Shown here piece after piece: positions 31,707 through 40,097 of a stretch of 44,150 nucleotides of DNA; within the stretch, counting starts at the first letter, position 1; each line of letters starts with the position of its first letter. Origin of the DNA: Halocynthiibacter sp049608145 (lineage in GTDB: Bacteria; Pseudomonadota; Alphaproteobacteria; Rhodobacterales; Rhodobacteraceae); contig NZ_JBMYXF010000023.1 of assembly GCF_049608145.1 (NCBI RefSeq), positions 1 to 44,150 on the forward strand, in the 5' to 3' direction. The position numbers and the translations under genes were made by a program. The notes under the pieces are model-generated. The model did no database searches. It had not been told where the DNA came from and saw nothing but the letters and a program-made list of their open reading frames with translations.

Positions 31707-31730
31707 ATATAGATGCAAATGCATCTATAT
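31707..31730. promoter_or_regulatory. Perfect palindromic operator, probably for the MarR regulator
   Basis: ATATAGATGCA and TGCATCTATAT are exact inverted arms separated by AA. The site sits 50 bp upstream of the marR start and 15 bp before the yceI start codon, overlapping the only A/T-rich -10 candidate for yceI. A dimeric winged-helix repressor is the obvious candidate. Confidence 0.75.
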
Positions 31731-31745
31731 ATAGAGGATATCCTG

Positions 31746-32342
31746 ATGAAGAACCTAATGACCACGGCAGCGGCCCTGATTTTTGCAGCATCTGGCGTAT
31801 TGGCAGACACCTATGAGATTGATCCGACACACACTGAAGTGCGGTTCTACTGGGACCACGCTGGTCTGACCGAGCAGCACGGAGAATGGCTAAACATTTC
31901 TGGTAGTATTGATTTTGACGCAGAAGATGTTGCGGCTACTCAGGTGAATATCACTATCGATCCGGCCAGCATTCACACCGGTGTTGTGGCCCTGGATGAC
32001 GAATTGAAAGGCGAAGCGTTCTTTAATGCAGAAGCCTACCCTGAAATCCGTTTTGTATCATCGTCCGCCGTGCAGACCGGTGCCGAGACCCTGCGCCTGA
32101 CCGGTGAGCTGACTGTAAAAGACAATACACACCCTGCGGTTCTGGATGTGAACATGAAATTCATGGGCACCCATCCATTGGGCGGTTACTTTGACTATTA
32201 TCAGGGAGAGTGGATCGGTGTCGAAGCCACTTCATCGCTGTTGCGCAGTGACTATGGCGTCGGCCAATATGCCCCCCTGACCAGCGACATCGTGCGACTT
32301 GAAATCTCTGCAGAAATGCGCGCAGGCGGCTGGCCTGAGTAA
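31746..32342 (+). CDS. YceI family periplasmic protein
   Basis: 198 aa from the ATG 31746, chosen for the GAGGA upstream and the signal peptide MKNLMTTAAALIFAASGVLA. YceI proteins fold as a lipocalin-like barrel that binds isoprenoid-type lipids; some are induced by base or stress. Signatures seen are YEIDPTHTEVRFYWDHAGLT at the mature start, FDAEDVAATQVNITIDPASIHTG, and LTGELTVKDNTHPAVLDVNMKF near 115-135. It is probably controlled by the divergent MarR regulator. The hairpin at 32355-32377 probably ends the transcript. Confidence 0.92.
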   Translation: MKNLMTTAAALIFAASGVLADTYEIDPTHTEVRFYWDHAGLTEQHGEWLNISGSIDFDAEDVAATQVNITIDPASIHTGVVALDDELKGEAFFNAEAYPEIRFVSSSAVQTGAETLRLTGELTVKDNTHPAVLDVNMKFMGTHPLGGYFDYYQGEWIGVEATSSLLRSDYGVGQYAPLTSDIVRLEISAEMRAGGWPE

Positions 32343-32354
32343 GCTTAACGATCA

Positions 32355-32377
32355 GGGCAGGTGTCTGACATCTGCCC
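32355..32377 (+). terminator. Probable terminator between yceI and the convergent SDR gene
   Basis: GGGCAGGTGT (32355-32364) pairs with ACATCTGCCC (32368-32377), with a CTG loop and one G-T pair. It lies 12 bp after the yceI stop and just before the stop of the convergent SDR gene. The following T run is short (GAGTTTCTT), so strength is uncertain. Confidence 0.6.
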
Positions 32378-32385
32378 CGAGTTTC

Positions 32386-33036
32386 TTACAAAGAGTGCGG
32401 CGATCCATCAAAGGCCAGAAACTCTCCGCTGCGTTCCATGTTTAACGCATCGAAATGACGGATCAGCTGGCTGGCTGATGCTTCGGGTGTCACGTGACCA
32501 GCATCTCCCCCCATATCGGTTTGAACCCATCCCGGATGATAGACGCCGACAGCAATGCCTTCATCACGCAGATCATGGGCCAGGTTGAAGGCAAGATTGA
32601 TCACCGCAGCCTTAGAGGCGCGGTAGATATAGCTGCCGCCCTGGGCCTTGTCGCGGGTGCCCATCTGCGAACCAATAATTGCAATTCTTGCGTTTCTGGT
32701 GCGTCGCAGGGCGGGCAGGCTGGCTTCGATGGTTTTGTAAACGCCGGTCACATTGGCCGCAAAAACCTGCGCCCACATATCCGCGGGCAGATCGTCCCCA
32801 ATATAACGTCCCTTATCCGGGTAGACACCGGCATTGCAAATCAGCAGATCAAGTGCCCGGGGTTCAAGAGACCGTTCCAGTTCGCGGGCAGAGGCTTCTG
32901 AAGTTACGTCGAAACTTAGAAGATCGGGCGTGCTGTCACCCCGCGTTGTTCCGATCACCGTTTTGTCACTGGCCTGATACTGGCGCATCATTTCCGCGCC
33001 AATGCCCCGGTTGGCACCTGTGATCAGAATAGTCAT
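32386..33036 (-). CDS. Short-chain dehydrogenase/reductase (C-factor-like)
   Basis: A 216-aa SDR with the cofactor motif TGANRGIG at residues 6-13, the NAG motif in LLICNAGVY and the catalytic YRASK (Y-x-x-x-K) near residues 136-140, preceded by the serine in IIGSQMG. The short length and the Gly-Trp-Val-Gln-Thr-Asp-Met (PGWVQTDMGG) loop resemble the CsgA/C-factor subgroup. The substrate is unknown. It is third of three minus-strand genes (NUDIX, DUF1178, SDR) with 26 bp between it and DUF1178. Confidence 0.9.
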   Translation of the reverse strand: MTILITGANRGIGAEMMRQYQASDKTVIGTTRGDSTPDLLSFDVTSEASARELERSLEPRALDLLICNAGVYPDKGRYIGDDLPADMWAQVFAANVTGVYKTIEASLPALRRTRNARIAIIGSQMGTRDKAQGGSYIYRASKAAVINLAFNLAHDLRDEGIAVGVYHPGWVQTDMGGDAGHVTPEASASQLIRHFDALNMERSGEFLAFDGSPHSL

Positions 33037-33062
33037 TATATCTCTCCCGCTTTTGCGGCAGG

Positions 33063-33554
33063 TTAGTTGGTTTTGCGCGTGGGGGTAAAGGGCAAAGGCA
33101 GAACTGGCACGCCGTCTTCGATCAGGGACTTGGCTTCTTCCGGTTTGGCTTCGCCCCAGATCGGGCGCGCATCAATATCACCGTCATGCATGGCCCGGGC
33201 TTCGTCTGCAAAGCTCATGCCGACATATTCTGAATTCGTCTCGACTTCAGATTTCATGCGCGCAATCGCCGCCTCTGTTTCGCTTTGAGGCGTAGACAAA
33301 GGCGTTGCGGTTTTTACCGGGGCCGGGGCAGGGGGCTGCGTTGCTGTTGGTGTTGGCGCAGGTTCTGCCGGGGCAGTTGCCTTTTTACGCGCAGTTGTCA
33401 CGCGCGGTGCCATCAGAGATTTTGCAACCTTTACACTTCCGCAATCCGGGCAGGCATTCATCCCTGCGCCCTGAAGTTTGTCAAAGGCGTCAGCTGATTG
33501 AAACCAGCTGTCAAAGCTGTGATCATTTTCACATTTCAGCGTATAGCGGATCAT
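33063..33554 (-). CDS. DUF1178 family protein with zinc-ribbon-like N-terminus
   Basis: A 163-aa protein. Residues 1-45 carry the DUF1178 signature MIRYTLKCENDHSFDSWFQSADAFDKL, followed by CPDCGSVKVAKSLMAPRV; together C8 and the CPDC pair suggest a metal-binding ribbon. The middle (about 55-90) is a Pro/Ala/Thr-rich linker. The end contains SEYVGMSFADEARAMHDGDIDARPIWGEA, also typical for the family. Function unknown. It lies between the NUDIX and SDR genes on the minus strand. Confidence 0.92.
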   Translation of the reverse strand: MIRYTLKCENDHSFDSWFQSADAFDKLQGAGMNACPDCGSVKVAKSLMAPRVTTARKKATAPAEPAPTPTATQPPAPAPVKTATPLSTPQSETEAAIARMKSEVETNSEYVGMSFADEARAMHDGDIDARPIWGEAKPEEAKSLIEDGVPVLPLPFTPTRKTN

Positions 33555-33639
33555 GCATCCATCCTGTTCCTAAGCATTAAATAGGATCCCGCGCCGTTAA
33601 ACACAATGCTGCACTGACAATCAGTGGCGCAAATCCCGT

Positions 33640-34113
33640 TTATGTCAGGGTCTTTGGATCAAAATTTCGGATGATTTGTGCCAGTTCCGGTTCATCCACA
33701 AGGGTTGCGGCTTTCTTCGGGGAAAACCACTGACGCTTGCGTTCGTCTGCTTCTGGGTAATCCTTTAGGATCTGCTTTACCTTCATTGGAAAGATCGCAA
33801 CGATACAGGGGATCAGCGCATCAGAACTGCCGGATGCTTCGCGCATGGTGGAATAAAGCCCCAGCACGGTTTCATAGATTTTGCCTTTAACACCAGCTTC
33901 TTCAAAGGCTTCGGTCGCGGATGCTTCGGCGGGGGTCTTTTCATCCATGGGCCAACCTTTGGGGATCACCCAGCGTCCGACACCACGTGAAGAGATCAGC
34001 AAAACCTGCACGCGCCCCTGATGAAGCCGGTAACAAAGCGCACCAAATTGCGTCCGTACAGAACGTTTGCCGCCATCCGCCAGCTTAATTGGTTGTTGCT
34101 TCGTCGGTATCAT
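33640..34113 (-). CDS. NUDIX hydrolase
   Basis: A 157-aa NUDIX protein that probably hydrolyses a nucleoside-diphosphate-linked or diphosphoinositol-like substrate. The NUDIX box is GWPMDEKTPAEASATEAFEEAGV near residues 53-75. The catalytic E-x-x-E-E-x-G part is intact, but two usual positions differ: the first Glu (here Lys) and the Arg before the EE block (here Thr). This pattern occurs in some DIPP-like enzymes. The C-terminal KRQWFSPKKAATLVDEPELAQII fits that subgroup. It probably heads a three-gene minus-strand operon with DUF1178 and SDR and diverges from nrdR. Confidence 0.88.
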   Translation of the reverse strand: MIPTKQQPIKLADGGKRSVRTQFGALCYRLHQGRVQVLLISSRGVGRWVIPKGWPMDEKTPAEASATEAFEEAGVKGKIYETVLGLYSTMREASGSSDALIPCIVAIFPMKVKQILKDYPEADERKRQWFSPKKAATLVDEPELAQIIRNFDPKTLT

Positions 34114-34250
34114 CGTTACCTGGTCTTGCCTGCTCGCAACTCAGTATTGTGACAATTCGTTTCAATTGCCTTACTTTATTACGTCTTTCCTGTTCGCATT
34201 GCCCGCTAAGGGCAAATCTCCGCATAAAGCGCCGTACAAAAATATACAAC

Positions 34251-34277
34251 CACAATATATTGTGATGACATATATGT
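34251..34277. promoter_or_regulatory. Pair of A/T-rich palindromes resembling NrdR boxes
   Basis: CACAATATATTGTG (34251-34264) is a perfect 14-bp palindrome, and ACATATATGT (34268-34277) a perfect 10-bp palindrome, with centres 15 bp apart. NrdR boxes are A/T-rich palindromes of this kind, often in pairs. The sites lie about 200 bp upstream of nrdR and 140 bp upstream of the divergent NUDIX gene. Their assignment to NrdR is inference. Confidence 0.4.
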
Positions 34278-34335
34278 TAAGGGCCCTGCTTATTGGAGAA
34301 TAATCATCTGCAACAGGGTTTTACAGGGAGGATTT

Positions 34336-34374
34336 ATGCGATTTTTCCCCATTTTCATGAAAACTCTGGCTTGA
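34336..34374 (+). CDS. Candidate 12-aa leader peptide upstream of nrdR
   Basis: GGGAGGA (34326-34332), one of the strongest ribosome binding sites in the window, precedes an ATG followed by 12 codons (MRFFPIFMKTLA) and TGA. It lies between the palindromes and nrdR, about 100 bp before the nrdR start. It may be a regulatory upstream ORF or a tiny membrane peptide; it could also be chance. Confidence 0.25.
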   Translation: MRFFPIFMKTLA

Positions 34375-34474
34375 TCCCTGCCCAGGTGATGGTGTGGTGA
34401 AATCAGGGCTACCCAAAACCCAGGGGGCTGCCTATAGTGAATTTATTCTTGGGGACAATGGCAAGGGGAAAGCA

Positions 34475-34942
34475 ATGCGCTGCCCATTTTGTGGAAATGT
34501 AGATACGCAGGTCAAAGATTCACGCCCTGCTGAAGACCATGTCGCGATCCGGCGGCGGCGGTTCTGCCCGTCCTGTGGCGGGCGCTTTACCACCTATGAA
34601 CGCGTGCAATTGCGTGATCTTGTGGTCATTAAAAGCAACGGAAAGCGTGAAGATTTTGACCGCGACAAGCTGGAACGCTCTATCCGGATTTCTATGCAGA
34701 AACGCCCAATTGAACCAGAACGCATCGATCAGATGATTTCTGGCATCGTGCGCCGTCTGGAAAGCATGGGGGATACAGATATCGCATCACGTCAGATTGG
34801 TGAGATCACGATGGAGGCCCTGGCCCGTATCGACACCGTCGCTTATGTGCGTTTCGCCAGTGTTTACAAGAATTTCCAGGCTGCCGACGATTTCGATAAA
34901 TTCGTCAGTGAACTGCGTCCACCGGAAACCGGTGACGACTGA
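34475..34942 (+). CDS. nrdR: Transcriptional repressor NrdR
   Basis: NrdR represses ribonucleotide reductase genes when dATP is high. The 155-aa protein starts at the ATG 34475 (MRCPFCGNVDTQVKDSRPAEDH), preceded by AAGGGG; the longer frame lacks family sequence. It has the zinc ribbon (CPFC near 3-6, CPSC near 31-34) and an ATP-cone domain beginning LVVIKSNGKREDFDRDKLERSI. ribD follows after 21 bp, an order common in alphaproteobacteria. The palindromes at 34251-34277 may be its own binding sites. Confidence 0.96.
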   Translation: MRCPFCGNVDTQVKDSRPAEDHVAIRRRRFCPSCGGRFTTYERVQLRDLVVIKSNGKREDFDRDKLERSIRISMQKRPIEPERIDQMISGIVRRLESMGDTDIASRQIGEITMEALARIDTVAYVRFASVYKNFQAADDFDKFVSELRPPETGDD

Positions 34943-34963
34943 TTTCTTCAGAAAGGGCAGCTG

Positions 34964-36067
34964 ATGTCATCTGATGATCTGCGCCATATGACCCATGCGT
35001 TGGGCCTTGCCCGGCGTGGGCTTGGTCGCGTCTGGCCGAACCCATCTGTGGGCTGTGTGATCGTAAAGGATGGCCTTGTTGTCGGACGCGGTCGTACCGC
35101 CCCAGGTGGCCGCCCCCATGGTGAACCACAGGCGCTGGCCATGGCAGGTGAAGCCGCGCGGGGCGCAACAGTTTACGTCACGCTTGAACCCTGCGCCCAT
35201 ACCGGAAAAACCCCCCCCTGTGCGCAGGCCTTGATTGATGCGGGTGTTGCCCGTGTGGTGTCTGCGCTGGCGGATGATGATCCACGCGTTGCAGGCGGCG
35301 GTCATCAGATGTTGCGGGACGCGGGGGTTTCTGTTGAAACCGGCTTATGCGCGCGCGCGGCCCGAACCATCAACGAAGGTTTTTTTCACCGCGTAAACTT
35401 GGGGCGTCCCATGCTGACGTTGAAGCTGGCCTCAAGCTTTGATGGACGTATCGCGACCGCCAGCGGTGAAAGCCAATGGATCACAGGCCCGGCCGCACGC
35501 CGCAATGTGCATATGGAACGTGCCTGTCATGACGGTGTTCTTGTTGGGGCCGGGACCGCGCGCGCCGATGATCCGTCGCTGAACGTACGTGGCCTTGGCA
35601 TAAAACATCAGCCCGTGCGCATCATTGCCACGCGCATGCTTGATATTCCTCTGACAGGCAAGCTGGCGCAGACTGCGCGGGACATTCCGGTTTGGCTGAT
35701 CCATGGGCCATCTGCATTGCCAGAACGTCGTGCCGCCTGGGAAGGATGTGGCGCGAAACTGATCGAAGTTCCCGAAGAAAACGGCACAGTTTCCCCAGCC
35801 GCGATGTTGCAGGCGCTGGGGGCTGAAGGCATGACACGTATCTATTGCGAAGGGGGGGGCAGTCTGGCTGCGGCCCTATTGCGCGCTGATCTTGCCGATC
35901 ATATTTCTGGCTATACGGCGGGTGTGATGCTGGGGGCCGAAGGGCTGGCATCCCTTGCGCCAATGGGGCTTGAAACCCTTGCCGAGGCCCCGCGTTTCAC
36001 CCTGAAAGATATACGTCGTCTGGGGCCGGATGTGCTGCACCGTTGGCAGCGCAGCACATCAGAGTAA
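34964..36067 (+). CDS. ribD: Bifunctional riboflavin biosynthesis protein RibD
   Basis: It performs deamination and reduction of the pyrimidine intermediate in riboflavin synthesis. The 367-aa protein has an N-terminal cytidine-deaminase-like domain with PHGEPQALAM and the zinc-binding PCAHTGKTPPC (about residues 72-82). The C-terminal reductase starts near 140 (RPMLTLKLASSFDGRIATASGESQWITG). It is followed by the convergent malic enzyme gene with no clear terminator between. ribE and ribBA are not adjacent in the window. Confidence 0.96.
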   Translation: MSSDDLRHMTHALGLARRGLGRVWPNPSVGCVIVKDGLVVGRGRTAPGGRPHGEPQALAMAGEAARGATVYVTLEPCAHTGKTPPCAQALIDAGVARVVSALADDDPRVAGGGHQMLRDAGVSVETGLCARAARTINEGFFHRVNLGRPMLTLKLASSFDGRIATASGESQWITGPAARRNVHMERACHDGVLVGAGTARADDPSLNVRGLGIKHQPVRIIATRMLDIPLTGKLAQTARDIPVWLIHGPSALPERRAAWEGCGAKLIEVPEENGTVSPAAMLQALGAEGMTRIYCEGGGSLAAALLRADLADHISGYTAGVMLGAEGLASLAPMGLETLAEAPRFTLKDIRRLGPDVLHRWQRSTSE

Positions 36068-36074
36068 TCCTGGT

Positions 36075-38354
36075 TTAGCCGTAATGTGACACAGGCGTGC
36101 CCGCGATGGCGGACATGTTCAGAAGGCCCCGTGCGGTGATGGACGGCGTCACAATATGCGCGCGGTTGCCCATACCCATCAGGATCGGTCCGACCTCCAG
36201 ACCATTGCCTTTCATCTTGAGGATGTTGCGCACACCAGATGCCGCGTCAGTGTTTGCAAATACCAACACATTCGCCGCCCCTTTCAGGCGGGAACAGGGC
36301 AGGCTGCGGGCGCGTAGTTCTTCATCCAGAGCTGCATCAATATGCATCTCGCCTTCATAGATGAAATCACGTGGTTCACTGTCGAGGATCTCCATCGCGG
36401 CGCGGGTGCGCCGGCCCGTGTCACAGTTCAGATTGCCAAACTGTGAATAGGAACACAGAGCAATCTGCGGTGTCACACCAAAGCGCGCCACATGACGTGC
36501 GGCAGAAATTGCGGTTTCCGCAATCTGTTCGGGCGTGGGTTCCGGGTGCACATGGGTGTCAGCAATAAACAAGGGCCCGTCTTCCAGGATCATCAGGCTA
36601 AGCGCGCCGACTGGCTGCAATTCCTGCGTGCCCAGAATTTGGGTGACGTAGTTCATATGCCACTGGAACTGACCGAAGGTGCCGCAGATCAGGCTGTCTG
36701 CCTCTTCGCGCTGCACCATGATCGCGCCAATTGCAGTGGTGTTCGTGCGCATGATCGCTTTTGCCAGATCCGGGGTCACGCCCTGGCGCGACATCAGGCC
36801 GTGATAGGTGTTCCAGTAATCGCGATAACGCGGATCATTTTCCGGGTTCACCAGATCAAAATCATGCCCAGGTCGGATCGACAGGCCCGCACGATCAAGG
36901 CGGCGTTCAATCACATCCGGACGCCCGATCAATATGGGTTTATCGGTGGTTTCTTCCAGCATCGCGTTGGCCGCGCGCAGCACCCGTTCATCTTCGCCCT
37001 CTGAAAATACGATCCGACGTTCTGCGGTCGAAGCCGCCGCAAACACCGGCCGCATGATCATTGCGGATTTGAAGACGGATGCATCCAGATTGTCTTTGTA
37101 TTTTTCAAGGCTTTCTACAGGCCGTTTCGCAACACCGGTTTCCATCGCTGCGCGGGCAACTGCGGTGGCCACGACCCCCATCAGACGCGGATCAAAGGGT
37201 TTCGGGATCAGGTAATCTGCCCCAAACGTCAGCTGTTCCCCTTTGTAAGCGGCGGCGGCTTCTGCCGATGTTGTGGCACGGGCAAGTTCCGCGATGCCTT
37301 CGACACAGGCCACTTTCATGGCCTCATTGATTTCACTTGCCCCGACATCCAATGCACCGCGAAAGATGAAAGGGAAACATAGTACATTGTTGACCTGATT
37401 GGGAAAATCAGAACGGCCTGTGGCAATAATTGCATCCGGCGCGACGGAACGCACCTCATCGGGCATGATCTCAGGTGTTGGGTTGGCCAATGCAAAAACG
37501 ATGGGTTTCGCCGCCATTTTCGCAACATGTTCGGGCTTCAGCACGCCAGGACCAGACAGGCCCAGGAATAAATCAGCCCCGCCAATCACATCATCCAGAT
37601 TTGCCGAAGATGTCCCCTGGGCAAAGGCCGCCTTTTGTGGGGTCATTTCGCTTTCGCGGCCCTCATAGACCAGCCCGTCAATATCACAAAGCCAGACGTT
37701 TTCACGCTTCACGCCAAGCGAAAGCAACATATTCAGACAGGCAATACCTGCGGCCCCACCACCTGTGGATACAACTTTGATTTCGCTGAATTTCTTGCCA
37801 ACCACATGCAGTGCGTTATAGGCGGCGGCACCGACAACAATTGCGGTGCCGTGCTGATCATCATGGAACACGGGGATGTTCATGCGCTGCCTGCAAAGTT
37901 CTTCTACAATAAAGCAATCTGGGGCTTTGATATCTTCCAGATTGATCGCGCCAAACGTTGGTTCCAGTGCACAGACAATATCCGCAACGCGTTCCGGATC
38001 GGCTTCGTCCAGTTCAATGTCAAAACAATCGATATTGGCGAATTTCTTAAACAGAACCGCCTTGCCTTCCATCACTGGTTTTGATGCAAGGCCACCAATA
38101 TTGCCCAACCCGAGAACCGCGGTGCCATTTGACACCACTGCCACCAGGTTTCCGCGCGCTGTATAGCGTTCCGCCGTGGATGGATCCGCCTTAATTTCAA
38201 GGCAGGCCTCTGCCACGCCAGGGGAATAGGCGCGGGCAAGGTCGCGACCGTTTGCCATGGGTTTGGTTGCGCGAATTTCCAGTTTACCAGGGCGTGGAAA
38301 CTCATGATAATCCAGCGCGCGCTGGCGCCGTTTCTTGTCCTGACCGTCTGCCAT
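36075..38354 (-). CDS. maeB: NADP-dependent malic enzyme, hybrid type with phosphotransacetylase-like domain
   Basis: It oxidatively decarboxylates malate to pyruvate. The 759-aa length is that of MaeB-type hybrids. The N-terminal half has the malic-enzyme signatures AYSPGVAEACLEI, GLGNIGGLASKPVMEGKAVLFKKF and FHDDQHGTAIVVGAAAYNAL. The C-terminal 320 residues resemble phosphate acetyltransferase (VFSEGEDERVLRAANAML and later FANTDAASGVRNILKM) and are generally thought regulatory, sensing acetyl-CoA. GGGAGACAGACAG lies before the ATG. It diverges from the cupin gene across a 183-bp spacer with no clear regulatory element. Confidence 0.96.
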   Translation of the reverse strand: MADGQDKKRRQRALDYHEFPRPGKLEIRATKPMANGRDLARAYSPGVAEACLEIKADPSTAERYTARGNLVAVVSNGTAVLGLGNIGGLASKPVMEGKAVLFKKFANIDCFDIELDEADPERVADIVCALEPTFGAINLEDIKAPDCFIVEELCRQRMNIPVFHDDQHGTAIVVGAAAYNALHVVGKKFSEIKVVSTGGGAAGIACLNMLLSLGVKRENVWLCDIDGLVYEGRESEMTPQKAAFAQGTSSANLDDVIGGADLFLGLSGPGVLKPEHVAKMAAKPIVFALANPTPEIMPDEVRSVAPDAIIATGRSDFPNQVNNVLCFPFIFRGALDVGASEINEAMKVACVEGIAELARATTSAEAAAAYKGEQLTFGADYLIPKPFDPRLMGVVATAVARAAMETGVAKRPVESLEKYKDNLDASVFKSAMIMRPVFAAASTAERRIVFSEGEDERVLRAANAMLEETTDKPILIGRPDVIERRLDRAGLSIRPGHDFDLVNPENDPRYRDYWNTYHGLMSRQGVTPDLAKAIMRTNTTAIGAIMVQREEADSLICGTFGQFQWHMNYVTQILGTQELQPVGALSLMILEDGPLFIADTHVHPEPTPEQIAETAISAARHVARFGVTPQIALCSYSQFGNLNCDTGRRTRAAMEILDSEPRDFIYEGEMHIDAALDEELRARSLPCSRLKGAANVLVFANTDAASGVRNILKMKGNGLEVGPILMGMGNRAHIVTPSITARGLLNMSAIAGTPVSHYG

Positions 38355-38537
38355 CTGTCTGTCTCCCTGGGGTGGTGGTGTAGTATCGTTTAACGCTAAA
38401 CCAATTTATTTTGTCGCATATTGCATGCCTGACGTCGGTAATTCAACTGTCTTGCATTATCAATTTGAATCCCCCATGGTCCCGTTAATGCTTTAAGTTT
38501 GAAATAATGAGGGCCGCACAGTGCGGATGAATGAACA

Positions 38538-39629
38538 ATGAGCGATCAGGACATACGCGCAGAAATTCGTATTCCAACGGAGAACCTGCCAAAAGACATT
38601 CCGTTTTTCACCAAGACCCTGAAAATGCGCATGGATATGATTTATCCGGCAGATAATCCGCAGATCGCTGTGTTTTCAGGCCATGGTATTCGCTTGCGTG
38701 TTGAAAAAGGCGCGGCAGAAGCCCCTGCAACCCTGCGTATTCTGACCGACAATCCCGATGGTTTTGCCGACGGGGCCCGTGTTCTGACGGCGCCCAATGG
38801 CACAAAGGTTGAAATAGACGCGTTAAACCCACCGGTTGTGACGCCTGAAACCGAACATGCCTTTGTTGTGCGCCGCTTAAAAGATCAGGCCCCTTGGGTG
38901 ATTGGCCGTGCGGGCATGCATTACCGCGATCTGATCCCGACCCGTCTGGGTGGGTCCATCATTGCCAGCCATATTCGTATTCCCGATGGTGGCCCTGTGC
39001 CGGACATGGTGCATTATCATAAGGTCGGTTTTCAGCTGATCTTCTGTCTCGCGGGTTGGGTGGATGTTGTCTATGAAGACCAGGGCGATAAAATCCGTCT
39101 GCATGCCGGCGATTGCTTTATTCAGCCGCCGGAAATCCGTCACCGCGTGCTGTATGCCAGCGAAGCGATTGAAGTGCTGGAAATTGGTGTGCCCGCTGAA
39201 CATGTCACCGAAATTGATCACGATATGGAACTGCCGACCCCGCATTTCCGCCCGGATCGCGAATGGCAGGGACAGCGTTTTGTGCATAATGTTGGCAAAG
39301 ACAGCCCCTTCAAACCCTTCCGCATTCCCGGTTTTGATGCCCGCGATACGACGATTTGCGAAAACACCAAAGAGGTCGCAGGCGTGCAGGTGATCCGTCC
39401 GGCAAGCGGCGATGCCCCGTGGACAAAACACAATGCTGACATCCATTTCACCTTTGTGAAAACGGGATCCATGGTGTTGGAAGGCGAAGGAAAAGATCCA
39501 TATACGCTTGAGGCCGGCGATGCCTTTGTCATCCCGCCAGGCATGGATACGCGGTATGCCCAGGCCTCTGATGATCTGGAACTGATCGAGGTCTCTCTGC
39601 CCGGGGCCTTCACCACCGAAACCCGCTAA
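38538..39629 (+). CDS. VOC-like domain fused to a bicupin
   Basis: A 363-aa protein with three parts. Residues about 8-100 look like one glyoxalase/VOC half (the opening LPKDIPFFTKTLKMRMDMIYPADNPQIAVFSGHGIRLRVEKG is typical). A first cupin spans about 140-220 (HYHKVGFQLIFCLAGWVDVVYEDQ, then AGDCFIQPPEIRHRVL with metal-ligand histidines), and a second about 290-355 (KHNADIHFTFVKTGSMVLEGEG, then AGDAFVIPPGMDTRYA). Bicupins are often dioxygenases or sugar-binding enzymes, but I cannot name the substrate. It stands alone, divergent from maeB and 66 bp before cdd. Confidence 0.8.
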   Translation: MSDQDIRAEIRIPTENLPKDIPFFTKTLKMRMDMIYPADNPQIAVFSGHGIRLRVEKGAAEAPATLRILTDNPDGFADGARVLTAPNGTKVEIDALNPPVVTPETEHAFVVRRLKDQAPWVIGRAGMHYRDLIPTRLGGSIIASHIRIPDGGPVPDMVHYHKVGFQLIFCLAGWVDVVYEDQGDKIRLHAGDCFIQPPEIRHRVLYASEAIEVLEIGVPAEHVTEIDHDMELPTPHFRPDREWQGQRFVHNVGKDSPFKPFRIPGFDARDTTICENTKEVAGVQVIRPASGDAPWTKHNADIHFTFVKTGSMVLEGEGKDPYTLEAGDAFVIPPGMDTRYAQASDDLELIEVSLPGAFTTETR

Positions 39630-39695
39630 GGCACTTGCATCTGCGGGGCGCGGGTATAGTCTGGGGCATCTGATTTTCTTCAAAGGATGTCCCGG

Positions 39696-40094
39696 ATGTC
39701 GTCTGATCTTCTGACCGCTGCTAAAACCGCTCGTGAAAATGCCCATGCGCCCTATTCCAAGTTTCTAGTGGGGGCCGCGTTGCGTACGCCAGATGGTCAG
39801 GTCTTTCAGGGCTGTAATGTTGAAAACGTCGCCTACCCCGAAGGCACCTGCGCCGAAGCAGGGGCGATTGCCGCCATGTGTGTAGCGGGGGCGCGTAAAA
39901 TTTCTGAAATCACTGTGGTTGCCGACAGCCCGGCACCGGTGCCCCCCTGCGGCGGCTGCCGTCAGAAGATCGCAGAATTTGCAGGCGATGATGTGGTTGT
40001 AACCATGGCGACCATGGCGGGGAAAACCCTTCAGATGACCGTAGCAGATCTTTTGCCGGGGCGCTTTAGTGAAGATCATATGGAGAATACATAA
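39696..40094 (+). CDS. cdd: Cytidine deaminase
   Basis: It deaminates cytidine and deoxycytidine to uridine derivatives. The 132-aa homotetrameric class is indicated by length, by NVAYPEGTCAEAGAIAAM (catalytic C-A-E near residues 52-54) and by PPCGGCRQKIAEF (second zinc cysteine pair). I chose the ATG 39696, three codons into the frame, because it is better spaced from AAAGGA. It is first in a five-gene pyrimidine/purine salvage run, with only 3 bp to deoA. Confidence 0.94.
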   Translation: MSSDLLTAAKTARENAHAPYSKFLVGAALRTPDGQVFQGCNVENVAYPEGTCAEAGAIAAMCVAGARKISEITVVADSPAPVPPCGGCRQKIAEFAGDDVVVTMATMAGKTLQMTVADLLPGRFSEDHMENT

Positions 40095-40097
40095 CCC

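Noticed and set aside
33612..33626. Hairpin CACTGA-CAA-TCAGTG between the NUDIX and DUF1178 genes as terminator
   Set aside because: The stem is only 6 bp and no T run follows on either strand.
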